Source: Tyto alba
Lineage: Eukaryota; Chordata; Aves; Strigiformes; Tytonidae
Length of the DNA: 64,000 bases
NCBI RefSeq assembly: GCF_018691265.1
Contig: NW_024881295.1
Span: 13,188,314 to 13,252,313, forward strand
Reading direction: 5' to 3'
A program made the translations under genes and the position numbers. The notes under the pieces were generated by a model, which saw only the letters and a program-made list of their open reading frames with translations, was not told where the DNA came from and made no database searches. Numbering within the stretch: position 1 is the stretch's first letter; every line of letters starts with the position of its first letter. Below are positions 41,101 to 56,100 of the stretch, one piece after another.

Positions 41101-44100
41101 CGGGACTCAAATTTCTCCAATGTCACCTATTCCCCTTCCTCAGCTCCTTTCAACCTCCCCACACCTGCTTCTCACTTACCTTTAAGATCCTCTAACATCC
41201 ATAACTGTTCTGTCTGGGCAAAGAAAATACAGGTTCAAACCTACTTCTAATGTTCCCTGCCATGCCTCTGTATCATGTAAATGAGGAGAGTTGAGTTATT
41301 TCTTCACTTCCCTTAGAGACAGACCCAAACCAATGCTCTCTTCTGTACTTTGCCAGCAATTTTCTCTAAATTGTTTAGAAAATATTAACACGGAGGAGCC
41401 TGGCACTGAGGTAAAGCAGGATGAAATGTTCCAACAGGCTCGCGATTTGTTGGGGCTGAGAATGAGAATTATGTAATTGTGAAAAATCTAATTTCCAGAG
41501 GAAGGCAAGTTAAAAACCTCCGTTAAAAATACAGAGTTTCCACAAAATCACTTTTGGATATCACTGTGCACTCAGTGTCCATTCTGCAAATTGAGACTTG
41601 TAAGAACAGGATAGGTTTTGTGAACAAAGAAGTCTTATGGAGAAAAACTCCTACAATAACTTCTTATAGTCTGGGAAAATTAGTATGCCTCCTGCATACA
41701 ACTGCAGCGTGGCACGGGAAAGAACTGGTTTGGCGTATCCATATCTCCTTTTTATTTAGTAAATAAAAGGGAATGTAAAGATCTATGCAGGGAAAGAAAA
41801 TTCAGGACAGTTATTTAAATAAACAGATATAACTTGTATTATATTGACTGAGAAAAACAGAGGAAAAAAAAAAAAAACAAAGCAAAAGAAAACCTCTGTG
41901 AAAATAAAAATAGAAAGACTTAAATATCCTTTTGAATATGTCCTTTACTTGCTGTAGAAAACATTATCTATCTATCAAAGCTATTACTGGAATGACAAAA
42001 ACATGTAATAAGTTATAGGAGAAAGCCATGGTATAGCAGGTACAGAATTTTGTTTTAGAAGAGGCTACGTAGAGCATATGTTTTCCAGAGCACTCATAAA
42101 AATTTATATGCTACTGTGAGGGTTCCACTACTTTTATGATGGACTTTTTCTTTTCATAGTTTTTGTTTTGGCCTGTGACATTGAAATGCAGCTTGGAAAT
42201 TTTGTCATATCTCTTTCTTAGCTAAATCTTGTGTACAATAATATGACAAAAAACAATGCATAAAAAAATAAATGATAAAGAATTCTATAACTAGTTCTGA
42301 TTTTAACCTCTGAGCTACTTAGGGAAAAGAAACCCTATTATATAGATCTTGATATGCCTCAATGGTGCAACATAAAATGACCATCAGGTCTGACTTTGCT
42401 TGGGTTCTAAGTGAGTGAAAATTTAAAGATGAGGCAGACATCAGAAAGCCTCATAAATAAACAAAGGACACAGGATCACTAATTTACTTTGGAATTTTCA
42501 GTTGTAGATTTCCTGTGAAACTGTATGTTCCTTTCTCACTGGACAAATGGCAAAACTGGAGACAAGAAGACTGGTTTATTTATTTATTTCTAAATAGATT
42601 ATATTCAGTCATGGGAAGTTTAGATATTCTCACAAACGCACTGAACACTATATATTTTAGAACATGTGATGAAGTGTCAAACTTAGTAAAGGAATTTATG
42701 AAAAAAATTCAAGGAAAAACACAGTCTTCTATTAAAAGATAGTGGAATACTACTTTTTCTTATAGATTTAATTAGTTTTTCAGCTTGATAACTTTATATT
42801 CTTGGTTATTATTTTTACTGGAAATTTTTTTATAACACAACAAAAGTATGAAGCAAGCATTTTCTACAACATGGCTTTTTTTCTAAACAGCTAATGTGAC
42901 ACCTGAAGCAAACAGAATATTCATTACATTATAGCTCTGAATTGTTGCTTGAATTTCTAGTGAAATTTGTGAAGTAATATGCTTTAATATTTTTATTTTT
43001 ATGTCCAGTTAGGTTATTAGAATATCTTAAAGCTCTTCACAGTATACATTATTGCAGTTAGGTAATAAGTGAGCACTCTTAATCTAGCATTGTGATCCCT
43101 AAAACTTTGCAGATTACAAGTCTAAATATTACCTATGACATGGAAAAAACTCACATACATTACAGCATTTCATCTTTCTTCATTCTGCATCTAAAAGACT
43201 AATAGTCTCCAGCCATTAAACAGAGCTTCAGTTATCTTTGCAAAATGGGCTCCAGATTTTGTCCCAAAATAAAACACTCTTTTTCTCAAAGGCAGGGAAT
43301 GAGTCTGACACATCAGATACCTCATGGCAAAACCACTCCCAGGCGGTTCTGTACATCTATCCTTCCAGTCTAGAGCTGATTCTTTGTTTGGGCTTGCTGT
43401 GGTTTTTATCCCACAACTGACTCATGGAGAACATGCTATAAGAGAGGAAAGATTTCCTGCTAGCTCCCAAGCCAAGCAATGCACTGTAAGAATGTAATGA
43501 GAAAGCATCGAAAAGTGTTTCTTGGTTAGCCACTCCCTCTTCTTGAGGTTTCAAGCAGAAGACTAGTCATCATGGGTCAGCTGCAGAAAAGGCATGGGTG
43601 TCAATACCTATATTATTACTGTCTTCCTAATATAGTTTTAACGGTCTGAAAATTCTTCTGTAGGAATTGAAAACTAGATCTTGCACAACTGACATAAATC
43701 TTACTAAATACTGTTGAATAGTATGTGGTGGAAAGATAATACTAAGATGCCAAAGGAATGTGTTTATTATTTACAATGTCATGTAGTTGGAAAAAAATCC
43801 ACAGCTGTAATAGGCCACATGGCCATCATGGTTTATTGAGCCCCAAATAAGTGTTGTTTTACCTCTTACTGTTTGCTACCATAAGTCAGCCCCAAGACCA
43901 ATGAGATAGTTACTAGAATTGCAGATTCCGAATCTCATACTTAAAGAATAGACACATTTTTGGTTACGTTGTCCCTTCAACTTCATTGATTAGATCCTCA
44001 CTACCTGTAGTGGGGCAGCTAGCTCATGCAGATATCTACAACTTAGGTGGGACAATATCACCCTTATGTATGAAGCTACCTGAATACACTCACCTTTTCT

Positions 44101-47100
44101 TTGGAATGGCTCCAAGGGCTGAGAGGTGTTTTGAATGAAAGTTTCATGTTTCACTTGCAGGAATGTCTCTAACTGCCAGGTTTATGACAAAGCTCTTGGG
44201 CTCTCTGGAGCCTGATTCTTTTTAGGCATTTTTCTTGGATGTGCATAATAGATACTGGAATTTCACTTAAAAGCAAAGAAACACAGAAATTCCATTTTAT
44301 CATAAATTTTTACAGTTATCTTTACTAAACCCACAACTGCAGACAACAAATAGAATACTAACTAATTTTAAAGAAAGATAGAAAAAATTTCAGGGGCACA
44401 ATTGTGCCTGAACTCCTTGATGGCCTTGTTCTAAACCCTGCATTAGAGACCCAGACTAAAACAGGAAAGAGAAGCTGATAATACACATTGTTCTGCCAAG
44501 AAGCACAAGGCAAGCATATTTTTAGAAATTGTTTTGGAAAAGTATCTGTTTCAGGTGTGAAATAAGTGAAACGACAACCAAAAGATGTTCCAATTTATAC
44601 TGGAGTATAACTTTAAGACTGACAAATTAATTAAACAGCAAAAATCAATTTAGATTTTAGATTTGATATTTTATCAGAAATGCTTTAGGTACTTTTCCCA
44701 TGAGAACCTCACAAGAGAGGATCCTTAATTGAAACTAGTTGCAGATATATTTGGACAATGGATGATTTTTAGACACCTGATGTATTTTTTTTTCTGGTAG
44801 AGCTACTTGTAATTAAGTAGGAATGTCAGCAATTATGAAGATTAGAATGATTGAATTCTTAACATTTCTAATGACAATGTCTTTAGAGCAACAATATTGA
44901 ATTGGCTCAAAGACAATAAGGACAGACTGACTGCACATGATGAGAAAAGATTTGTGCATGTTACTCTGTTCTCAGAAGAACATTCCCTCTTACTACAGCA
45001 GAGTATTGTAAGTCATTCATGAATTAAGTTTCTGCAGAATAAGAGCATCCATTTCACAATGTGTCAGTGATAAGAAAAGCCAGAAATTATAATTAAGCTT
45101 AATAAAATTTTGAGTCTCTACAACTAAAGCCTTATTTCATTATGTAAGGAGAGGGAGAAAAAATACATACAATTTGACCAAATTTTTTGGTCAGAAAAAG
45201 AGGTAAGAGACAGTTTGTATGCCAGAATTTATACCAACCAATTAAGTCTGCTGTGTGTTGTAAGGGAATCAATTACTCTACACTTCTTTTTTTTTTTTTT
45301 TTTTCTCGTAGAAGTAAGTCTTTATTAATAAAGTTGCGGTGGGATCTCACCTATTCAGTGCCTTGTCAAGAGGGTTAAAAAGAGGGTTAAAGCTGCATAA
45401 ATGTTTGAAAAACTTATAAAGCCCAAGGCAAAGAGGATGTGGAGGACACTTAAAATACTGACTTTGGACAGTATGTCCACAAGCTTGAATTAGCAAGCAC
45501 CCAGAGACGGCAGTGGGGATCACAGTGACATGTGAAGACAGGCCCAGAGTAGCAGGTAATGCTCAGGCTCCGAGATGGCCAAAGAGGCTGCTGTAATTTG
45601 GCAGAGAGTCTTAATTATGCTGGAAGTCCTTCTAGTTTCTCAGATAGAACCAGAAGAATAGGGTGTTTAAAACCCACCATGTCCTACTATTTTTCCAGTT
45701 TATTTGTTCTAACCACTTGATGATAGAACACATTATCTTCCTTACATCTGCTTTTAGTAAGAAGGGTTTATAGAGTACTGTAGTATGCACTGGATTTCTT
45801 GTATACACACTCCAACAGACTGCATATTAGATTGAATAATATTTTCAATATATTAAAAGGGAAATATTATTTGTACTTGAGGATATTGTAATAGTTAATA
45901 TATGCACAGGGCTTAGAAATTAGTGCTATAGTCATCATTCAGATGATGATGGTATTATATTTTAGTTTAATAGAATTTGTTTACCACAGATAAGAGATCA
46001 GTACACAACTGCCTACTGATATATGTAACAGGTGACAGGTTGCCATCATGTTACAGTTTATCCTTGCTTTAGATGTCTTAATTTGGTTTCAACATAATCT
46101 AATGAGTGAATATCCTCCCTTTTCATCCACATTTTGAGTCAATTCATACTCACTAAACATGCTCTTTATGCAGGCCATGGATTAAATTTTTAAAAAGCCA
46201 CATACATCCCTTTGAAAAAGGTAATGTGGACTATCCAGTCACATAAGGACTTATGAAAATATTTCTATAAATTTGAGCTGTGATGGGTAAATTTGTGTGC
46301 AGCAGTAACCTGCATGTGGGAAGAAAGGGTAGCCAGTCAATGACCATCTGGGAGTGTTAATGTGGAATGAATGCAGTGTCTTCAAATCCAATCACATAAA
46401 TCACCTCATAACCAATGACAAAATACACAAGATAATTAGTATATGGTCCTTTCATAGTATTTCCCAGTCTGTGTGGAATTCAGTTCAAATTTTGGATATC
46501 TAGGGCACAGAAAATGCATTGTATTCATTGTGAGCTGTCCATTTTAAGAACATAGACAACTGGGAAAAGCTGAGAGGATGGCAACAAGACTGATCAGAGG
46601 GTTGGAAGTGTGATCTATTATATCTTTTTAGACTCAAATGAGTGAAGTAAATCATGGAGATAGGAACATTGGCATTGAGTGCTTTTTGCATATGTTATTT
46701 TTGGAGATTATATAAAATTCAGACATTCTGAGATGGATTTTAAATGGCATAAAATGCAATTAAGTGACTTATTTTAAGGAAAATTGGTGACAAATGTGTG
46801 CTTATCCATTTTAAAATCTTCCCTTTTAAATGCAGAAAATATATTGAACCTTAGGGTTGTATTATAGCTAATTGAGCCAGGAAGCAAAGAATAAAAATTT
46901 AAAAATGACAGTTTAAAAGTCCTAATAGGAATATTAATTGAGAGGCGGCATCACAGACAAAAGACATGCAGTTTTCCTCCACTGCCTGCAAATCATAGTC
47001 ACTTAGAAAGCTAAGAACTCCCTTTGGTTTTCAAAAGCTTTTGCCTTCAGTCTAAAAATCAATTATGTCCTAAATGGTAGTGCTTATGGAAGGTGCTGTA

Positions 47101-50100
47101 TTTGAATGCTCAGACTGTGGCCAGTTCTGCAATTAGTTGTGGGACTGACTTCAGTTAACTGCTTGTGATACAGAGGTTTGGGATGAAATATACCCTTTAT
47201 GCATAATTGATTGTCTCAACTTCTTGGAGCTAGGTTATTTCCTAACTTGCATTTGTTATATGAAGTTTTTTACATCTGCAGCCAATAGGGACATCCATGG
47301 CAGCTGTGGTACTTTGTAAGAAGACTTGAGTATTAAATACTCTGATTTGAGGAGATTCGGCCTCATGGTTCCAGAAAGACTTGGATTCATTCAGTTGCCA
47401 ATATTAAAAGGCTTTTGGGGCTTAATGGAAGGACTGAAGAGAAAGTTTAACTTACACAGTGTTAAACTTCAGGTGCCTGTACTTTCCCAGGAAAACTATA
47501 TGTTAAGATTATGTTTCCTAATAAACATAGTAAATTAATATGGATTCATAGTAAGCATATTTGGGCTTCTTTCCAAAAGAAACCAGCAGTTTAAAGTTCT
47601 CTTCATACATGCATTAAATTTCTACTGTTTCATGAAACAACAGTACTGGCAGTTCTGTTCTTGAATTCAACAAAATTAAAATGAAACATTGTATAGAAAT
47701 TCATTCTTCCTTGCAGAAGGATGTTGCTAAAACCACACTGTTAGACAATGAAAAACAAAGGTTTTAATTTATGAACTTTGCGTTTCCTCTAGAAGTATAA
47801 GAGTTATAACTGCATCTGATTAAAACGAAACACTGTGCATCAACAGTATACCATAAGGCATTGCCCTAGGAGGCCCCAAGCAGCTTTGAACCTTGCAAAT
47901 AGTTGTAGTAGAGGTATGCATCTCAGAGAATATATAACACAAAATTTCACGTTCACTTCCCTTAATTGAGTTACAACTTGAAATACCAGGAAATCAGTAG
48001 GTAAATGAAAACTACTCTTCAGTGGTTTTTTTCACTTAGTCTAAGGTAAAATTAAATTAAGTAAAAATATAGCATTGATGTTTGAAGATATAAACCCATA
48101 ATAACATTGCCCTTCACTTGCGTTGCAAAAGTAATTTTCCTAATAAGATAAAAAATAAAGTATTCTCCTTTACTTGTTTCTGTTGTTAACTCAGATTTTC
48201 CTGCTTAGTAGCCTATGAAGCTTGGCAAATTTAGCAACAGTCTCATGTACAATCATGTAATTTGTTTCATCATGTGGAAGGTGCTATTTGAAGCTATGAC
48301 TGATCGATTTGCCTAATTTCAGTTACACTTTCTAAACCACATTTTCTGAAAGTATGACCTAGGATTTACTTATGGACTGAGAGGTCTTGGGTTATGTGTA
48401 GATCATGCCAGGACCTAGGCTTCAAGGGGCCTCAGGGTTACAGCTCTGTAGCATTCATTTCACTGCTTGAATCAATGTATTAGGATACAAGAAGGGTCAT
48501 ACAGCACCACATTTGGGTCTGTTTCTGTATGATGTGTTGAGTTATAAAAAACAAATTGTGAAACACTGCCAAAACTATACCAAGAGAACACTTACCCTCT
48601 TTAAAGAAGGCAATGGTGTGCAATGGGCAAAAAACATTCTGAAGTCTAATTTCTGTTGTCAAAGGAAATAAGCTTAAAGTGCCTTTACATATTGACACAG
48701 AATCTGTGCTGGCACCTACATTAGAATTTAGTTTAAAGCAGGAGTGCATGTTGTATTTAGTTGGTGGTGGTCTTTTTTTTTTGTTTGTTTGGGGATTTTT
48801 TTAGGCAAGGTTCCCAATTGTTCCTACTTACTGCATGTTGATTCATGTTACAGAGCAGTCTTAGCTAGTACAGATGGGATTCCTTTCAAATGAAACAGAG
48901 GATGCACTCTGGGAGCACTTGATGTATTCCAGCCATTAACTGGTATTGAGGTCATGGAACCAGGCTAGAGCTCTTCTGAAGTAACTCCTCCAAAAACATG
49001 CGTAGTGCAAACATTAGGGCTGTAGCACCAGCTGCTTCACTCTACAGATCTGTTCCTCTTTGTGTCATTTACTACAGAATTTTTTAAAAGGATCATCAAA
49101 GCAGTGAAGAAGCAAGTAATTTTTGCAGTGAAACGTATCCAGATTTCTTGCATTTTCCACATAAGATAAGGATATCTGAGTTCTACCAAATGTTCATTCA
49201 ATACATTTATGTTATCTCATAGGAACATGTAATAAGGTCCTCTTCCTGGATTATTATGAGGAGTCACTTGTGCTGCTTAAAGTCTTCATTTTTTTTTCTA
49301 CCAAGCCATCAAGCAAATGACTTTTTATCATTTTCTATTTAACACATGTCATGTTATCACTTCACTGATTTGACTTGTGCATTTTCTCTTTTGAATGTGA
49401 CAGGAAGCTCCAATGTGCTGGAATAGGGGAAAATTTCATTAAGCAGGTCTATTTCAATGTTGCCTTTATCTCATGAATTACAATATCCTGTTGATGAGAA
49501 GTGTGTTATTTTATTATTGCTGCTGCAGCAAACCAGAAATGTTTTGAGCTGCCAAGGAACGGAAAATCTGTCAGGTGTATATTAACAATAAACACCAGTG
49601 CTGGAGGATTAAGCTTGAAGAGTTTGCTCACATAAATTGAAGAACAATTTTTAAATCATTTCTACTTTTATAAATTTGTATGTATTTGTGCCGACTATTC
49701 TAACTCTAAACTAAAGCTTCTTGATCTACTGGGTGACATGCTTTTGTGATGAATTCTGCACCTTAACTATGGTTAGTTACAATCCTATGTTTTTGCCTTC
49801 TGCACCAGAACTTTGGAAGCAGGTTCAGGATGCAGGGTTTTGTCACTGTAGAGAAACTAGTATGTAAATTTAGTTCTTATGGTGAATAAAGATCTAATTC
49901 AGAAAGAAAAGGGAAAACACATAAGACACTGCAGTGTAAAAAAGACTATAGGGCAATTCTTAAAACATGGTGCAGTTCTAAATAGTGCACTTCTTTTGCA
50001 CATGTATTATTCATTACTGAATACTGCTATATTTTAGAGTAATAACAGGTTCTTACATATGAGTTGACAGATATACATATTTTGATCTCATTTTCTTTTT

Positions 50101-53100
50101 TTTTTATACTATTATTGTCAGAGAGATATTTTATAAAATGATATCAACTCTAATTCTCTAAAATTAATATTTATTTAATGTTATAGTGGCCTTGAACTTC
50201 CAGACACCGGGCATACAAATGGAATTACAAAATGGAAGATTCTTAGACAATGGTGGTTGTGGCTATATTCTGAAACCAGAATTCTTGAGAGATCACAATT
50301 CAACATTTATCCCACACAATGTTGGACGATACAGTAAACCAATGTCTCTGTCAATAAAGGTAAACTTAGTTAATTGTTGGTTTGTTCCATAAAATGTAAA
50401 AACAAATGTTGTATAGCTCAGACCTGTTTGTTATCTATTATTGGTTTCTTATTTTACCCCATTCCTGGTTATTGGGAAGTTTAATATTTTTTTTAAACAA
50501 CATGTTAAAACTCTCATATAGTTATCTCCTGTTGCTTGGATGGTTTCCCATCTGTAGTTCAATTATGTTTGCTAAAAATATGTAGGTGTTCAGAGTTTAT
50601 AAGAGTTTGTAAAAATACATGATTTTTTCACAACGTTTTGTACAGAAATGTAAATATAACTTGCACTGTGTCACAAGTGTAGTTCACAAAGTGACTTGTC
50701 AGTTACGGTTGTGGGGACTGAACTCTGAAAACCCAGAAATTGAAAGTGCACTTTTGGTGTTATTTTCTTTAAGTATTAGTAATACCACATGTGTTATTAT
50801 AATGCTGATTGACAAATGGAAATGTCTAAGGATACAATAGGAAGCTTTATGCTGCTTCTAAATTTCATTATTTTCCTATGCATACATAAAAGACTTTCAA
50901 CCTAAAATGATATAAATAAGTGTAAAAAGGGGGATGAATCCAGAAACCTTTGAATGATTTCTACTTCTCCAAAATTAAAATCTGATTTACTTAACAATAT
51001 TAGAAATACAAGTCATTCAGAAATAATGAGTTAGAAAAACCCTTCTTTTGAGGTCAAGTAGATGTTTTATAATTGTTCACTACTTAGAAAACTACCTTTT
51101 CCCAATGAAAATGTGCTATTTCTGATTACACAGTACACTACTTGCATAAATGCTCTTTAATTAGCATAAAATTAGTGTATAATTGCTATTTTGATCCTTT
51201 CAGAGAAATAAATAATGGAGATAAAATATTAGCTAATAACGATTATAAAATACTTACATAATGCATGCACCTAATGAAGAACATTTTAGTGTCCTAACAG
51301 TGAGCATGCCAATTATGAGTAGACATTACTGGATGATTTCAAGCACCTATGCATATACATCTGTTATTTTAGCCCTTATTTGTATAAAGCTGGAGTTAAT
51401 TAAGATCAGGAAAAATCTCCAGTTGTAATGCAGAAGACACAAAATCATTGACAATGTGAAGGAAATGTCTGAGTGTGGAAGAAGTTGGGAAAGAGAAAGG
51501 CAGCTTTTTAGACAGAGGACATAGACTGAGACGACAGGCTGGGTAGTGAGGGTACAAAGAAGCAATGACATCCCCCCAGCTGAGGGGCTGAAGGGAGCAG
51601 AGAGGCCTGTTCATGGAGTCAGCAGCAAAAAAACAGGAAACTCTGGCTGAAGACAAACAGAATCAGGAGCAGGAGTCAAAGGAAAACCAGCTTCTGCTAA
51701 AGAAGAGTTACTAACTTGAATGGAGAAATTACTTAACAGAGGGCAAAGATAGAAAACATCTAGGGGTCACATATCTCAGACTGAATGTGAATGAAATTGA
51801 ATGAATGAATGAATGAATGAATGAATGAATGAATGAATGAATGAATGAATGAATGAATGAATGAATAGATGGATGAAGAGAACCTATGTGAACACAAAAA
51901 TCACACAGGGCCCAGTTTTACTGAATTCAATAACCTTTGTAACCTGATATGCCACAATTCCCATCAACAAGAAGCATGTAGTATTTGAAGCAGAAATACA
52001 AATATTCAGGGTATTTCATGTGGAAACTCCTGAACCTACCATGTTATTTACTACTCACTCTGTATGTCTGCTTCACCTTGGGTCTCAAAAATTGATTGGA
52101 TTTATGTATTTGGGTCCTGATGTGCTCAAGAGAGCTCGCTCTTTTCCCACCCTGTGGGAGACTTAGACTGGTTCTAGCAATGGGGTAAGAGAGGGAAGCG
52201 GGACTCAGCCAGTGTATGTGAATTTTTATCATGACATTCAGGGCATGTCAAAGAACCTCCCCTGGCTCTAAGTGGGCAGTGCATCAGCGCTTGCAGCTTG
52301 TAAAGCTTTCTAGTGAAGGTAGTAGCTATTTTCTAGGAAGTCAGGGTACAGCATCAGGGTTTTCTAAACCACTACTCTTCAGTGTTTCAGGCTAGAATTT
52401 TTCTTAGAGCAAGGTGTTACAGAAGATACCTAAACAAAACGTGGAATCTGTGGCGTTTGATTTTTTTGGTGGTTAACAGGGGAATAAGACTCTGTATTGT
52501 GAATTTTGATGTGTAGTCCTGAGATCTGGATCATAAGAGTCACATCTTTCACCTAGGCTTGTAGTTTTGTATAGCTCTTTTAACACATCCCATACATTGA
52601 TTTCTAAAAAACAGATTATTGTACAGATGGCTATTGTCTCCTATTATCTTCTAGATATAAAGCAGACAAAGTTGTGACTTTCATAAATCCTTTCTTAGGC
52701 TGGGTGCCAGATTACAGGGCAGTCTGAGGCAAAATTTCCAGGTAGCTAACTAAATTAAGGAGAAAAACAACAGGGAGCCTACTAAATGCAGAGTTTTTAT
52801 GTGTTGCTGTGAAAGAGAAGGAACAGAGGTGAGGCAGTCTGCTACATAACCTGTAACAATGCTGCTGTCACCGTAGGTGTTAGCACTGGTCCACTAGACA
52901 CAGCTTTAATAGGAATTCATGAGCTTGAGCTCAGAAAATGCAAAAATCATGAGACCGATTCCTCCAACATTTTTATTTTGCATGGTAACCAAATAAAATT
53001 TTTATGGCTAGTTGTTGAATGAAAACTTAAATCTGAAAATTATTATTAAAGCATGATATCAGATTTTTTTTTTTTTTTTTTTTTTTTATGATGAGGGTGG

Positions 53101-56100
53101 TGAAACACTGGAACAGGTTGCCCAGAGAGGTGGTAGATACCCCATTCCTGGAAACACTCAAGGTCAGGTCGGATGGGCTCTGAGCAATGTGATCTAGTTG
53201 AAGATGTCCCTGCTCATTGCTGGGAGTGGGACTATATGATCTTTAATGGTCCCTTCCAACACAAACCATTCTATGATTTGATATTTCTATTAAATTAGAC
53301 AAGGATTAAATTAAACGGGAAGCACCATATTTTTAATTTTGTTGTGTTTATTATATATATTTATAACAGTTTATGGCTGGTATATACTTCTTATAATAGT
53401 TTCTTAAGGAACAGTTTTTGCTACTATGAGTGCTATATGGCTACTACGTAATGTTCATTCTTACAGTTATTTCAACATGTTACAACTTTAATTTTCCAGC
53501 TCATCAGTGGTCATCAGTTACCACCCAGTAACCTGTCCAAGACTAACAAAGCTGACCCTTTAGTGCAGATAGAAATTTATGGTGTGCCAGAAGATCAAGC
53601 AAAAAAAAAATCTAGCGTTATAAAAAGCAATGGTGAGTATCAGTCATTCTCTTGACTGTGAACAAAGCACAACAATTTTTTATAAGGAATTACCATTTTT
53701 TCATCCCAAGAAGTCATTATGTACTTACAGCAACTGCAGTTATTTCTCTCTAGATTAGAATCTTCTGGCACAAAATCTGTAGCAGAAGTTCATGCTCATG
53801 CCATTTTTGTAGCACTCTCCTAGCTAGTAGCACTCTCCTGAAGGAAGATGGAATGCATGATCTTTACCCAGTGTTGTGGGCTCACCCTGGATCGCAGCTC
53901 AACCCCACACAGCTGCTCGCTCACTTTCCCCCAGTGGGATGAGGGAGAGAGTCGGAAGGGCAAAAGTGAGAAAACTCTTGGGTTGACATAAAGACAGTTT
54001 AATAGGTAATGCAAAAGCCGTGTGCTCAAGCAAAGCAAAATAGAGAATTCATTCACCACTTCCCATGGGCAGGCAGGTGCTCAGCCATCTCCAGGACAGC
54101 CAGGCCCCGTCACATGTAACAGTGACTTGGGAAGACAGACACTGTAACTCTGAACATCTTCCCTTCCTCCTCCTTTCCTTCAGCTTTTTTATTCTGAGCA
54201 GGATGTTAAATGGCTTGGGGTACCCATTTGGTCAGCTGGGGCCAGCTGTCCCAGCTGTGTCTCCTCCCAATTTCTTGTACAGCCCAGCCTGCTCACTGGG
54301 ATGGGGAGCAGCCGGTTGCAGCATGAGAAAGAGAGAAGTCCTTGTCACTGTGTAAGAACTGCTCAGCAATAGCTAAAACATTTGTGTATTATCAACACAG
54401 TTTTGGTCAAAAATCCAAAACATAGCACCATATGGGTAGATATGAAGAAAACTAACCCTATCCCATCCAAAACCAGGACACTAAGTGGTAAATGTAAAGA
54501 AATTTTTTCTGAAGAAATTTCTGTTACTTCATCACTTAGCTCATACGAAGTTTTTAGTAGGACTAGTCCCTTAATTTCTTGACAGGTGAAGTGCATACTC
54601 TTTGTAGTTGTCTTGGAGCATTCCATTACCTTTATCATATAGATCTTCTAGATGTCTCAGACTAAAAGTTCCCTGTGATCTCCCTTTTTCTGTGCCTCTG
54701 TCTTCAATTTTTCCTTTTTGTAGATGGCTGCTGTTTCAAGTCAGCCCTTGAATTTCTTATCTTTCTATATGAATGTTGCTCTACACGAAACACACCCCCT
54801 CCTGTTCCACATCCTCTTTTAGTATTTTTACACAAGTGATTGCTTGACTACCTTTATTTATTTAGCTCCTGCCTCATTTCCAACACTGTAAAAGGAAAAA
54901 CTTTGGTAAAAATATGAAACTGGTATGGCTATAGGAAAAATTAAGTTGAGCAGAGGTTCTTAACCTGGCTATTACTGTCCCATTTTGCTTCCTTCTGATA
55001 GATAACACTAATGTTCTTAGGCTTTTGGTTTACAGTAGTATGTATATAAAACATGGCAAATCCTTAGAAGGGGCTGGCCTGCATACTGTAGGCAAGTCCC
55101 AAGCTCTCTAAGGCTACTTCATATTGAGATCTTCCCTCTGATAAGTTTTAACTCCATAATCTATACAAACGATATGATCACTGCAGTCAGTGAGAATCTC
55201 ATCATTTATTTAAATGGGCACAGAAATCCAGGGAAAAAGAATGAATCTTTACCAGTTCAGACTAGTAATAGTAAAAGTAGAATAAATGAAATGTTTTTTT
55301 GATCCTGTGTATTTTCTCTTTTCATTAGCATTGAGCCCTAGATGGGATGAAAGCTTCTCTTTTACTGTCCAAGTTCCAGAACTGGCATTGATACGCTTCT
55401 GTGTGGAGGATGAGATATCTCTGGTTGCAAATGAATTCCTTGGTCAATACACTTTACCACTGCTGAGCCTGAGTAAAGGTAATATTTTTATGAGCCACCT
55501 ATAACATCTCAAAAAATTCTACAACATTCCAGGTTTTTATCATTACTGTAGTATTGGTAGAGTACAGCATTATGTTTATTTCCTAAAGGAAGATTGTATA
55601 ACCATAGGGAAAAATTGCACTCTTTGTTTTTTTAAGTCATTGTAGTCTCTGAATGCAAATCCACAGTGTAGAAATCAAAAGAATATTAATGACAGCTAAT
55701 TATTTCTACTGCAGTATTCCATTCTAGATAAAAAGTGCTCAGATAGCATTTTAACTCATTATAACAGGAAACAGGAGGAGAAATTAGTCAGAACTACTAT
55801 AAAGGCAACATCTTCATGCACTTTATTTTTTGGTAGGCTTAAAATCAAATACAAGCCAAATTAAAACAAAACAAAACAACCTCAGCTAACCTATCTGCAA
55901 CTTTTCAGAGGGGACAGGGAAAAATATAAATTAAGCAAAATATTTATGGTATTTTTCTTGGTAGTGTTTCTTTTATTGTACCGATATAACTTCTGGAATC
56001 TTACGTGATTAATAGTCTGCACATAAAGAGCAGACAGAGAAGTCAGTAGGCCAAGAAGAAAGGCTTATGTAAAATGGCTGTTTACTATATTGAATTTCCA

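Larger units (their letters stand above)
37837..50186 (+). other. PLCZ1: PLCZ1 intron 8
   Basis: The longest intron, 12.3 kb. It contains a minus-strand poly(A) retrocopy-like block (45281-45620) and a small CR1 fragment (46555-46620). It also holds a C/T-rich segment near 40970-41180 and an A-run near 41863. Open frames such as 38160-38459, 39440-39733 and 48480-48749 have no domain I recognise. Confidence 0.8.
50360..53499 (+). other. PLCZ1: PLCZ1 intron 9
   Basis: A 3.1 kb intron with an ATGA array (51799-51866) and, near its end, a 24-T run followed by a CR1 3' end (53088-53283). The minus-strand open frames around 51350-51650 have no recognisable domain. Confidence 0.8.

Noticed and set aside
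53064..53087. 24-T run next to the CR1 3' end as a retroposition tail
   Set aside because: It abuts the 5' side of a sense CR1 fragment, where a tail would not be. It is more simply an expanded T-tract already present in CR1.
53809..53839. Duplicated TAGCACTCTCCT word before the LTR as a target-site duplication
   Set aside because: Both copies lie on the same side of the LTR and are separated from it by over 30 bases, so they cannot be its target-site duplication.
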